Assembly (NCBI GenBank): GCA_964247055.1
Contig: OZ176052.1
Span: 2,728,001 to 2,792,000 of the forward strand
Length of the DNA stretch: 64,000 bases
Reading direction: 5' to 3'
DNA from: Paragordius varius
Lineage: Eukaryota > Nematomorpha
Shown here one piece after another: positions 1 through 12,600 of the stretch. Numbering within the stretch: the stretch's first letter is position 1; every line of letters starts with the position of its first letter. The notes beneath the pieces are model-generated. The model worked only from the letters and a program-made list of their open reading frames with translations. It ran no database searches and was not told the DNA's origin. The position numbers were made by a program, and so were the translations under genes.

Positions 1-1600
1 AGGGTGGAACTGAAGGGGAAATGAAGAAGGGTGAAAAACTTGATTTGAAACGGATGAAGGGGAAATGAAGAACTGGAACTTTAATAGAAACGGGTGAATC
101 GGAAATGAAGAAGAATGGAACTTGATTTGAAACGGATGAAGGGGAAATGAAGAACTGGAACTTTAATAGAAACGGGTGAATCGGAAATGAAGAAGGGTGT
201 AACTGAAGGGGAAATGAATAAGGGTGAAAAACTTCAATAGAAACGGATGAAGGGGAAATGAAGAACTGGAACTTTAATAGAAACGGGTGAATCGGAAATG
301 AAGAAGTGTGTAACTGAAGGGGAAATGAATAAGGGTGAAAAACTTCAATAGAAACGGATGAAGGGGAAAGGAAGAACTGGAACTTTAATAGAAACGGGTG
401 AATCGGAAATGAAGAAGAGTGGAGCTTTAATAGAAACGGATGAAGGGGAAATAAAGTAGGCTGGAACTTTAAAAGAAACGGATGAATCGGAAATGAAGAA
501 GGGTGGAACTTTAATAGAAACGGGTTAAGCGGAAATAAAGAAGAGTGGGGCTTTAATCGCAACAGATATATGGGAAATTAAGAAGGATGGAACTTTAATA
601 CAAACGGATGAATCGGAAATGAAAAAGAGTGGAATAATAGAAACGGATGAAGAAAAAATGAAGAAGGATGGAACTTTAATAGCAGATGAATCGGAAATGA
701 AGAAGAGTGGAGCTTTAATAGAAACGGATGAAGGGGAAATGAAGTAGGTTGGAACTTTAAAAGAAACAGATGAATCAGAAATGTAGAAGAGTGGAATAAT
801 AGAAACGGGTGACGGGGAAATGAAGAAGGGTGAAAAACTTTAATAGAAACGGATGAAGGGGAAATGAAGTGGAACTTTAGAAAGCGATATAAGATTAAAC
901 GATGCAACTTTTGATCGCAAGGATGGGAAAGAGGAATTTTAACAAACTAGAGGGATTCGAAGAAGCGTGGACTGTAAAACGTGTTATAAGGAGGGTGCAA
1001 TTTTTGAAATGGAAGATATAAAGAAGGGTAGACTTTTGACGGAGGATATGAGAGAGTTGGAGCTTTAGAAACGCATGATTAGGATAAGAAGACCGATCAA
1101 ACACGGATGGAAGAAGTGGAACTGTAAAAGAAGGGACTGTAGGAGAGATAATTTTTAGAAAGGGAGAATTTAAAGAATGAGGAAAGCTTAGAAACGGACG
1201 ATATGAATAGGAGTATTTAAAAAGGAATGAAGCGAAGATCCTTAGGAAGAGATAAATAGCATTGAAAAACGGTGGAACTTTGGAACCCGATGATAGAAGG
1301 ATCGAACTTTGGAAATAGGGGACATGAGAAAGGGTTGAAAACGATGAATAGGATTGAAAAGCGATGGATTGGAAACAGAAGATATGAAATATGATGGAAC
1401 TTTAGAAAGGGATGAATAAGCTTGCAGAAGGGAGCAATTTTAGAGAGGAGATTAAGAATGGTGTTAGAAGCCGAGCATAAAAAGAAGGGTGCAACTTTGG
1501 AAATTAAGGATATATATATGGATGGAACTTTTAAAAGGAGGCTACGAAAAAGGGATAAATTTTAGAAACGGAGGATATGAAGAAGGGTAAAACTTTAGAC
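1..1600. repeat. 42-bp purine-rich minisatellite, decaying to the right
   Basis: A tandem array enters the window from the left. The unit is about 42 bp, G/A-rich on the plus strand, built around GAAACGGATGAAGGGGAAAT followed by GAAGAAGGGT and a variable AACTTTAATA part. Units are regular to about 900 and then drift until they are barely recognisable near 1600. It is the same family as the array at 24.8-30.4 kb but in the opposite orientation. Many units contain TAG in the purine-strand frame, so this stretch is not a coding repeat. The open stretches on the minus strand here are side effects of a 42-bp period, which is a multiple of three. Confidence 0.92.
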
Positions 1601-1619
1601 CCCTTGTCCCGAATTACAT

Positions 1620-2640
1620 AATTGCGCTTATGTATATTAGAGTATTTAATCAAAAAATCTTTTAAGAGTTAAAGGGTATTAAATTTCTGCTTATTAGATT
1701 GCGTTCGTCTATATATGATAAATATTATTAGTGATCGATTTTTTTATGCAAATTTAAATCTTACGTAAACTTTAATAAAAATGACATTTCCATATTTACT
1801 CTTATATAGTAAATTTTCAAAATATTTAGAATGATATATGGGATCTTAAAATTTTTGGAAATATAACGGAAAGATATTACCAAGTTTCATAACTCAATTA
1901 TATATGAATTTTTTATAGAATATAATAGACTCACAATTTTTTCACCCTTATATTTTTTACAATTTTCTCTGTAATAATTGCAACACTAAACCAAAAATTA
2001 TTATTTTATTTTAAAAGCGTTGTTTCCGAATCTATTATAAAATACATATATTATTGAAATAGAATGGAAAACAAACATCATAAATAAGGTTAAAATTATT
2101 TTTTTGAAATTGTTTTTTCAACTCTTTTTGTTATACAAAAGTATAATTTCGATCCCACAAAAACGGTTCAGGTTTTAATATTAATTTTTTTTTCATAAAA
2201 TTTTAAAGAATCTTATTCTAACTCAATTAGGAAAGCTAATAGCATTTATTTTTTATTTCCAAATTTAAAATGTCATTTTCATTAATGTATTAACTTCATC
2301 TGAAAAAATATAAAAAAAATCATTAAAGAGGAGGAATGTTTTTTACTCTGATTAAAATTGTTTCAAAATAATATCAAATAAAAAGCTTTTATTATTTGTA
2401 AAATTTCATAATTTGTACATTATTTCACCTAAAAAATTCATAAACCAAGCAGCTATTTTAAAACATCAAACACCTATATGACTTCATTGGATTGGATCAA
2501 CCCTTTAAACATTAATTAAGAGTTATAATAAATACAATTGACAAATAATTATATATAGACTAAATGCAACATATTCGAGATATTTATTAAAATATAATTT
2601 CTATATAGAAAAAATGGTTGGTCTTAAGATTTCCATATCG
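1620..2640. other. intergenic, AT-rich
   Basis: No gene or structured repeat seen. It holds the 3' flank of the minus-strand GPCR. A poly(A) signal (AATAAA on the minus strand) lies at 2583-2588, about 50 bp past the stop codon. Confidence 0.6.
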
Positions 2641-4002
2641 TTAAGAATTTCGGGTACACAGGATACAATAAAATTTATTGTGTATCAGTTTAGCAAGATT
2701 GATTGAGGGTAGTGTCAGGTACCAGAAAAAGTTTGTCGCATACGATAGTTCATAGATAAAAAATAATTTAATACGTATGGCTTTGAAATCGTGGACCATT
2801 TTAGGATACTTTTCTGGATTACTTAATTTATGGTATTTAAGAATAATTTCTAATGTTTGTACCAAACCCACAGGCATAATAGATATGAGGTGAAACAGGG
2901 ACACAATAATAAGTAATTGAGTTGCTTTGACATGCCTACTTTCTAGTCGACTAGACGTTATGTTTGTTTTTACTGATGATCTAGCTGTTTTTGAAGTTTC
3001 ATTTATGCTATTCTGTGTAACGCGTGTTTTCAATGATAACGTTCGCGTAAGATAGTTGTAATTTTGAGACTTATTTATTTTGCGCCCATTAATTGAAGTG
3101 TTAAGTTCAGAAGTTTTTACCACTTTAATCCCATTCTTGTTGGCAGACTCATTACTATTGTTATGAACTTTATTTGTATTAGGTTTATTGTGAGTATTTG
3201 CTTGTGCATCACTTAAAGTAGGAGTCTTAGGCGAAGAAGGTGTGACCATTCCACTTCTTTGCAAAGTATTAAAACGTTTTTTGGAACATAAAATACAAAT
3301 GATCCAAGTGTTAAATATGATAGTTATTAGGATGGGGATACAGGTACAAAAGAGTACAATATATATACTTTTGAATGAAATCTTAACTTGTCGGCTATAA
3401 ACATGCGTTCTCAACAACGATAAATTACTTTGGATGGTATTAAGCGTATCATTACTGTTAGTTAGGGTGAAGATGGTATTATTAAGCTTAATAGTTATAG
3501 GTGGTTTACGTCGACAAGATCGATACCCAAACACACTGTCCGTTTCTAAGCCATTGAAAGATAATTTAGATAAGCTGATGGATAGGTTAAGAAAGAAAAT
3601 TATGGTGTTAAATATAACGAATCTTCTAATTTGATGATTTGGTCGAAATGTTAACGGTTTTACCGTTACCAGCCATCGTTCGAACGAAAAAGCCACTATT
3701 GTCCAAACCGATTGAAGCTTATGGAATTCAAGCATAACACTATGTAACGTACATAACCATTGATATCGTACGAACAAATTATTGAACCAAATCCATTTGC
3801 TTCGGGAAGCACCGACCAAAAAATTTAACACAAGAGTACACGTATCCCAAACAGCTAGAGCCGAAACATACAAATTAAAAGAATTATAACGGCCTTGCAG
3901 TCCTCGTTTAGTGAATATGAAAAAAGCTGTGGTATTTAACACGCTCCCAATAGCAACTATTATGAATGTGTATGTTATGATGAAAGATTTATAAGTATGC
4001 AT
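2641..4002 (-). CDS. class A (rhodopsin-like) orphan GPCR
   Basis: A 453-residue seven-helix receptor in one uninterrupted exon. Predicted helices: TM1 about 8-30 with Asn23, TM2 43-65 with LAVWD (Asp53 is the sodium-site Asp), TM3 from Cys84, TM4 127-147, TM5 213-238, TM6 359-383, TM7 411-433. Cys84 and Cys163 can form the usual TM3-ECL2 disulfide. The DRY box is ERW (108-110). The TM7 NPxxY motif is replaced by NFFWYLTLP, and the CWxP motif of TM6 is absent, although Pro377 is kept. Intracellular loop 3 is about 120 residues, rich in Asn, Ser, Thr and Lys. These features resemble peptide/FMRFamide-like and lineage-specific orphan receptors of flatworms and molluscs; no ligand can be named. 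A 3' splice site (TTATTTTAG) ends 5 bp before the ATG, so the mRNA 5' end is probably spliced on, in cis or by a spliced leader. It acts at the plasma membrane. Confidence 0.9.
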   Translation of the reverse strand: MHTYKSFIITYTFIIVAIGSVLNTTAFFIFTKRGLQGRYNSFNLYVSALAVWDTCTLVLNFLVGASRSKWIWFNNLFVRYQWLCTLHSVMLEFHKLQSVWTIVAFSFERWLVTVKPLTFRPNHQIRRFVIFNTIIFFLNLSISLSKLSFNGLETDSVFGYRSCRRKPPITIKLNNTIFTLTNSNDTLNTIQSNLSLLRTHVYSRQVKISFKSIYIVLFCTCIPILITIIFNTWIICILCSKKRFNTLQRSGMVTPSSPKTPTLSDAQANTHNKPNTNKVHNNSNESANKNGIKVVKTSELNTSINGRKINKSQNYNYLTRTLSLKTRVTQNSINETSKTARSSVKTNITSSRLESRHVKATQLLIIVSLFHLISIMPVGLVQTLEIILKYHKLSNPEKYPKMVHDFKAIRIKLFFIYELSYATNFFWYLTLPSINLAKLIHNKFYCILCTRNS

Positions 4003-6633
4003 TAGTGCTAAAATAATCCTTTAAGGATCTTTCTTTTAAAAAGTTTAAAATATATAATTGTAGAGATTCAAAATATCATTAACACCTATGTTAAAGTAAA
4101 ATAGTGACACGAAAAGGATTTATTTTGTATATATAAATAAGAAATGCACTGTCTATCCGTTTTCTAAAGTAATGGTAAATATCTATCTATCGATTAAATG
4201 TTTTAATCATTTTATCAAGAGCCAAATTTTAATATTAAAAATTAATTAATTAGATAAATACATAGGTAATAAGCGTATTTCCTATTTGTTACATCCAAGA
4301 TTTTTGGATGATATATTCTGTAAATAGTATTTAAAATATTTATTACAATAGAATTGTCGTTATGAAATTTTGAAATATCTATAATAGATTTATATAATTT
4401 TCAATGCAATCGAAAATATTTAATTAATTAAAAAAATTAGAATGCTGAAAATTTTACCATTTTTCTAAAAAGAAAAATGCATTAATATCTGATAAAAATT
4501 TTAAAAATAAAATCTTAAAACGAACCTTTAACGTTATTTTAAAAATAAAAATATTTGGGCTCAAGAAATCCATGGATAAATTTTAATTAAAACAGCGGTT
4601 ATAGCCTAATTATTAATTATAATTTAAATTTGCAGAAGTTGTATAAATTTATGGAAAAATTGATAGAGTTACGCATTTAAATGATATTATTTATTGTATA
4701 AATTGGATTTTGACTAACTCTATTAGATAAGTCTTCTTTGAAAAAAACTTTTCAATAAACTGGGATAGTAACGTTGTTATTAAATATTAAATACATACAG
4801 TCAAACCTCTTTTTGTGCGGAACATCAGATATTTTAACTAATTTGGTCGGTATATAAATACAAAATAGACATATTTTATGCGAGAAAAAAAATCGCACTC
4901 AAAATATTTTTATTATTAAATAAAAAATATTAAACGGCTATTTTGACGCTAAAAAACGGCCCTTGTGAATTTTTGACGGGTAATATAATATGTGGATGAT
5001 GAAAATTGATTTATTTTAAATTAATGAAACCGATTTTTATTTTAATTAACTTACATTTCATAAGGGTTGATATTTTTATTATATAATGGTATTAATGATA
5101 AAATATTTATTAAAAAAGCAAATTAAAAATAATTTAATTACAAAACTATTAGTTTCGATTGATCAAAAGGCAAATCGTTTTCAAGTGGATAAAACGAATG
5201 ACTAAAAAATAATCTGCCTATAATCAGTAATCATAAAATATTTCGCACACAATGAAGTAAAAAGAACCCCACAGAAATAGTTTTCGGTAAATTTGGCTGA
5301 AAGGTTTTGTATCAATTTCGTAGGCGGCATATATATTGTAGCCATAATAATTACTCCCTTATATAAGCAGCCACGAAAAATATGCTTATGTTGATTATCA
5401 TACACTTTTCCCATTTCTCTCAGTTTAATGTTATGTAAATAAAAGTTAAATTATTGAGTTTATATAGCTTCTTTTAACTGCCCAAAATTTTCAATATTAT
5501 TTGATATACTCAATAGATATAAACCCCAAAACTGAAAATATCCCAAGTAATAACTACTTGTCTGTACAAGAGTATTGTTTTTCGAAATTATGAAATGCTA
5601 ATTAAATAATATATTATTTTGTTGAATTAAAAATCTATTTTTAATAAATATTTAAACAACCATATTGTTGTTTCTGTACTTTTTCACTTTACCCATAAAC
5701 ATATTAAAGAGAACTTACGATTTTAAACTCGATCTTTCCAGAAAATAGACCTAATTGAACTATTTCTATTATATATGCACGTTATATGGCATAGTTCTTC
5801 TTAGTCTATTCTCTGGTTTCAGCTCTATTTTAACAGTAGCCAGTCGTAACAAAAGAAAAGCTAAAAACTGTGATTTTTAAATTATTCCCAAAGCGAATAA
5901 ACCAAATGGTCATTTTTGAGTAATGATTTAGGTTGATTTTTTGCCTGTTGTTCAGTAAAAGCAGACTTCGATGGGAAAACGGACAAAATTGTTCAGAAAG
6001 GATTTTTGAAAATTACTTGGGTCTAAATGTAAAATGGAAGAAATGTTCAATAATTTTAGTACAGGAATTTGTTATTATTAATCAATTTATTAGCGTTAAA
6101 TTAATAACAATTTTTATTCGTCATGGCTATATCGTGGATATTAAAATATATTTAGTCTAAATAAAACTTATATTTTTATTTCAAAATCATCCAAATTTAA
6201 ATTAACTCATAAAGCTAATCAGAACCGTGTGTGACCATATTGTTTGGAAAACTGCCGATGCGCTCGTTTTAAAGTACCATAAAATAAATTAGTAAAAATT
6301 TATTTACATGACAAATGGTTGTAAAATTTATATGCTAGAGTTGCGCATGTACAATATAATTTATAACAAAAATTGTCTAAAAAGGAATATAGATATTGAC
6401 AAGATAATTGACATATTAAAGTGAGCTTTTGGACACAGTATTTTGATTATAAAATAATACTGGAATTTAGGGCAAAAAATACCGATTAGGTAAAATTTAT
6501 CGAATGAAACTTAATTGTAGTGCATTTTTTTCGGCTAGAAAACTTAACTTACAATGATTATTGTGTAATGAATATTATTTAATAATTTTGATAAAATTAC
6601 ATGTTATTATTCCAACTAAATAAGACAATTTTT
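4003..6633. other. intergenic between GPCR and NADK2
   Basis: About 2.6 kb of AT-rich DNA. Short open stretches here have no recognisable protein similarity and no coding-like composition. I see no structured repeat. The left edge should contain the GPCR promoter or outron. Confidence 0.6.
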
Positions 6634-9600
6634 TTATATTTCAACGGTTAATAATGCATTTTCAGGATCCACAAACAGTTCGGCCTGACACCCGTCATTA
6701 AATGCAAAAGAATAACCACCATCTATGACAATGCATGCATCCCAACAACGAGAACGAACTCTGATTCGATTAGCAAAACCTCGGGGTTGATCTATATCTG
6801 CCACAGCTGTAAAAACATAATTGTTAAATTTTGGAAAAAATGTAAATATTTAAATTTTTTAAAATTAAAGCAGTGTATTTCATTTCATTATATAATACTC
6901 TAAAACAAAATTTATTGAAGTTTAGTAAAAATATACCCATATATACTATTTCCATAAATGAAAATGTATTCTTTATACTCCTTAATGTAAACCATTAGTA
7001 AATCAATCCAATGTATTATGGTAACGAAATTTCAGTTGTTTTCATATAACATAAAAACAGTGTGCTTACTGTTAGTAACTGGATCACGTATGGTATATGC
7101 CATCCTAGGCTCATCCGGTTCAAAAATAAGTTTATCATTAAAAGTTTTACTAATGAGTTGCATTAATTTGGTATTGCTTGTGTCTATGGAAGAATGTGTC
7201 AATGTATTTGCTAAAATATTATGGGTAAAAGTAGCTACAGTTACAGTGTAAATTAGCATTGATTGATTATTTTTTTTATTAATTATTGCCAGATAGGATA
7301 TAACAGTAAAGAGCAATATGTTTGGCTTTAAATTTCTAAACATATTTAGTGTTTTTTTCGCCTTTTTCTTCCTTTTAGCCGATGATCTGCTCTTTACTGA
7401 AAATTGCCATTTGGCAATTTTTAATGAAAATAAATTAGTAATTTACTTCAGTCATTTAAAAAAACCAATAATCAAAACTTCTCGAATAAATTTAATGATA
7501 TGGGAAAAATAATCATGTAAGACACCATATATATGTATTACCAATTTTAAACAATTCTATAACGCTATGAACGGGTATTTTATTGATGTTAAAGGACCAA
7601 GACGATGAGCCTGTCCCAGTACATATGGTTAGACCTGAGCTTTTTTGTTTGATAGGAGGCAAATCATCAACTGATAATTCATAATATGATACGCTGGGAA
7701 AATAGAATATATATTAATTAAAATAGGAAAGTAATTGATTATATTATAGATTTCAATTTAATAATATTTTATTTTTTTTAATTTATATAAGCCAGTTAAA
7801 CGAAAACTTATTAATAAATTTTATTATTAGCTTGCTGATATTTGCACCAAATTATTCGAAATTGTTTTGATTCTCAAAAATAATTCAAAATTATAATTTG
7901 GAAGAAGTAAATAATTTTTATTTTCAACTTTAATATAATTTACTTTAATAGGAAGGAATGTAAAATTTGTACAAATCCTAAGGATAGAAATAAAATTATC
8001 AAAAAATCGGGGACATTTTATTTTTAAATTGCGCCTCTTTCGTAAAAAAGTTTTGACTTTTACCTCACACATTTTACGCCTTATTTTTTTTGACCTATAC
8101 CGTAATATATATTTTGATATGGATAAAAAACATAAACCTGAGTAGCCAAATGTCAAATTTAAATATATAATCCCTTCCTTATCATTCAGATATTATATGA
8201 AAACAAAACAAACTATCTATACCGTGAAGATAGAGATTCTCCAATAAATATTTCATTGAGCGCTAAATCAGGTAATGTAAAACTATGTATTTGACCACAA
8301 GAGTTTGTGCGATGCTGTTTATTTTTACCAACATCATTCATTATACTCGAATTTGTTTGACAGTGTGTGTTGTCTAAAGTGGTATTTATTGCGGCACTGT
8401 TATCATGAATATGATGTCCATTTGTGGGATGATTCAAATACTTTTTATAATGATAATTATTATATTTGTCAGGCGTTATTTTTGTAGTTTCCGATAACTT
8501 TTCATTGGTATTGTTTTTTCCATTGCATAGCAGTACATCATTGTATTGACCGTTTGGGGTATGCTCACCATTTTGTCCACTGTTATTGTTAGTGGTTTGT
8601 TGCTGATATTGATAAGCAGAGTTAGTGTGGTTAAATGTGGTTGAATGAATACCAAAATCTAAGTAAATTAGGAATATAAAGTAAGATTTTTTTTATTATA
8701 AAAGAAGTTTTAGAAATAAGATTTTGTTTTGTGTAAAAGTTAATTAAATTATTTTTAATCCATACATTTTAAAGCGCTTATATAAAATGATAAAACACTT
8801 AGCACTTATATCCCCACACAAAAAACTAAAAAACCCTAGTCTTAACCATTATCAGATCTATTCAATAACAACTTATTTTTACATATTAATATTTGATATC
8901 AACAGTATAAAGATCACTCACTTTTAGTTATTGACTGTGGAGTAGCCGTGTTGGGATATATTGTGGGACTAAACCTAGCATGATTTTCATATTCTTTAAC
9001 GTGTTCAAAAAACCGAAATTCAGGAAACACCAATTGTTGGTCATGTAATTTAACAGGCGAAACTGGATGAATATCCCGACCCGTTAGAACAACGCTAATA
9101 CGATTGCGTTTTAACCATCTACAAGCATAAAAAATGGTTCATTTTTATATTTTTTTAAAAAGTGACTATGGTTTACTGTGAATTTTCATTAAAAAGTTAG
9201 TTGTACCAAAGGGGTAAATGGTAATTAATATTAGATTGTCAAAAGCAAAATCTATCCTTTTCAGTATTTTTCATTTATATTGTATTCGTTTGCAAGTGTA
9301 TTTTTTAAACGAAAATATTTTACAATATTTAAAGAAAAACCCAAAACCATTCATAAATAAAAAAAATAATGCGCTAATTTCAAAAATTAATTAAAGATAA
9401 TCTGGGGTGATAAATGGGTCGCAATGGCAAGTTGAGCAAGTTTAATTAAGCCAGCGAGTGTACACTTGAAGATCGGTATAAAAAACACTTGAGTCAAGTC
9501 TTTTGCTTATGAATATAACATTTTTTTGCCACCTAATTCGAATTTTACAGATTTGATCACAGCCAAAATTTATTAAATAATGCATAAAAAGATAAACAAT

Positions 9601-12600
9601 CAACACAATATGCAATTTTTTTGGCATTTTATTAAATAAACCGCTAAATTTATGGAGGGATGTGTAGTTATAGTCAAAATTAATTTTTGCAATACTGTAT
9701 ATAAAACTTATCCATGAATTACGGTTTTTTATTATTAAGTTCTGTCTGAATCGGCTTTTTTTGATATGGACCATTGACCTTGTTCTTTTTCGGCCTCATT
9801 TACGTGTTGATGCTGACCTTTCCCAAAGTCAAGGATTACTCCAATGAGTTAGATCTCATAATGTGACCAAAAGTAAGATATAGTTTGGTGCGAATAGACA
9901 TGCCAAAAAATGATATATCAGGATTGTATTAGATATTTTATCGGACCATTTTAATTGATGAGATTTTCTCCAAACTCAGTGTGTTCAAAGGATTAGCTGT
10001 TCGTCGGATTTTAGAATCTATCATTCACACCCATAAAGAAAGGTTGTAAAAATAATTGCATTAGCAGGCCGGATTTTTATTTTAAAATTGACATCATGGT
10101 ATGTCCAAATTTTATTGTAATTACTTGTGTTGGCAATAGCCATTTTACTCTTAATAGGTATCGTCCCGTGTTAAACTCATGAAATATGTGAGGTTTTTAG
10201 TATTTCAATAAAGCTTTATAGTTACTTATGGCTAGCAAATTTTATGTTTATGTGTAGAACTTTTGTTTTTAAGAGATTTCTCTTTAGACCATATATATCA
10301 CAAAAACTACGAAATGTTGCAGTATTTGCAATAATAAGCTTGGGTTGTGTGCGAGAATAACCGTATCGTCTGCATATTTAATAAAAGTTAGAGCATAAAC
10401 TCCAATGTGTATGCCGAATATATCGGGTAAGTTTCTCATTATGCATTCAAGATATTCATTAAACAGAATAGACGATAACGCCGACCGGAGGTAACCCCAC
10501 ATTTATCATGTATAAATTAGTTTGAGCCTATGATTCATCAAAATATTAAATTAACACACATATTTCAGAGGTTTTATAAGAACGATAGTGAAATCCTGAG
10601 ATCAAACGCAAAATCGCCATGGCCAAACGGCAACAGTAATTAAAATAAAATTTAGACATCCCATTATGTAAGCTTAAAAACTTAAATATAGCTCACGAAT
10701 GCAATCATTTTTCCAACCTTTCTTTATGGGTAAAAAAATCCGACAAACAGTAAAGTCGAACTATGAGTGCGGAGAATATTTCAAATAGGATGATCCGACA
10801 TAATGATTAACAATATACAATTTACCCAAATCCTGATATGTTTCATTGCTTGGCATGTCGCTTCTCACCAAACTATATCTTGGCGACATTATGAAATTTG
10901 AATCATTGAAAAAATCCTTGATTTTAGGAAAGATTAGTGTTACACATTAAAGGGACCGAATAAGAACAAGGTCGATGGATAATATTTTAAAAGAAACCAA
11001 TTCAGCACTTGGTAGGCAAACCTCAATACTAAAACTAAAAACCGCATTAATAGCCAAGTTATTTTACAATGTTGTAAAATGTCGACCTCGATAGTAGCAA
11101 AACATTCATCCAAGTAAAAAAATAGTAATTAATATAGTATAGTAGATTAAAGCTTTTAGACACTTAAATTAATATATGACCTTCAAATTACATTAAAAAA
11201 GTAACTGTCAAATCCATTACGAGAAAGACCTTAAACTTGCCATATATATTTTGGCATTATTTGTTGTATTTTTAGACTTTTTCCTGTTCTGTTTTTTAAT
11301 TTACGTTGGACATATTGTTATTTTATAAATTAATTTGTCACTTAACAACACAAGCCAATTACCAGTAAATTTCAGTTTTTGTTAAATTTTTATGCAAAAA
11401 ATGGCTCATGTCTTTTGATACTTATGAGTAGTAGTTAATGTATTTTAAGGCCTATGAATAAAATATCTTTTGTAAATTTGCAATTTAGACAGTTTAAAAT
11501 TTTTTAATACCAGATTGTTAAATCCAAACAATTTTAAAAAAGCTGAAAATGCAGATTGGGAAAAAATACCCCAAAATTTTGCAATTATATATTTATTTAT
11601 GGTTAATATAAAAAACATTTATGGAAACTAAATTTTTTAAAAGTTTTAGCCATTTTCAATGTATTAATACAAAATGGTATTACTATAAATTGGAGATATA
11701 AAATTCTGCAATAATCAAATTACTTAAAGAGAGTAAATCTTCGTATTCAGAATAAACTTAAAAAAAGTTGAACGAAAATGTTTTGTTGTATTTTAATAAT
11801 AATATATTACACTGTATTAAAAACGTCGTCCAATAATTTATCAAGTGTAGTGTCAAAATGCTTCTGAAAATGTATTATCAAATAATATACTTATTAATAA
11901 TTATTAATAAATAAAAATGAAAAAAATATCTAAAAGAAACCCAACAATAAACTATATTTAAAGACACAAAAGTTACGTTATTCAATATTTCATTATACTG
12001 ATAAAAACTAGCTAATATGTTATCTAGCGTGGTGTCAAAATATTATGTACCACTATGCGGTAGGCATAGGTAACTCTCAGAACTTATTATTCAAAAAAAA
12101 GAGTTAAATCATTTTATCCCTTAATTCATTTAAAAGTTAATATATATGTATGTTACTTAAAACGTCCGGACAATAAGTTATCGAGCGTGGTATCAAAATG
12201 TTTCGTAGCACTATGTGGTAAGCATAAATAGCCCTCAGAATTTTGTGGATCCGTATTGAGTCCAATGACAGGTAGAGCAGACGAATGGATTCGATTTGCA
12301 GCCAGTAGAAAAGTCCCATCCCCTCCACACGTGAAAATGGCATCATAAGCATTAAGCAATTCCACATCATAATCTGTGCGCCAAACTAATTTGGCTTGTA
12401 TGTTACGTTTACTATATATTGCATTCAAATTCAATTTTTGGTTGATATAGTAAAAAACTTAATATACCATTTACAGTTCAAATTCACACCCCCTTGAACA
12501 ATTCAAATTCACCCTAAAAATAAATTATGTGTTCCCGAACTAATATAACTCATTATTAATATGAAATATCGCTTTATGGCATAGTTTATTATTTTTTCAG

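Noticed and set aside
578-1104. Minus-strand open frames over the left minisatellite
   Set aside because: Products of the repeat; composition tracks the unit and the opposite strand has many stops.
12137-12370. Alternative frame over NADK2 exon 3
   Set aside because: Overlaps the well-supported GGDGT exon and has no family match.
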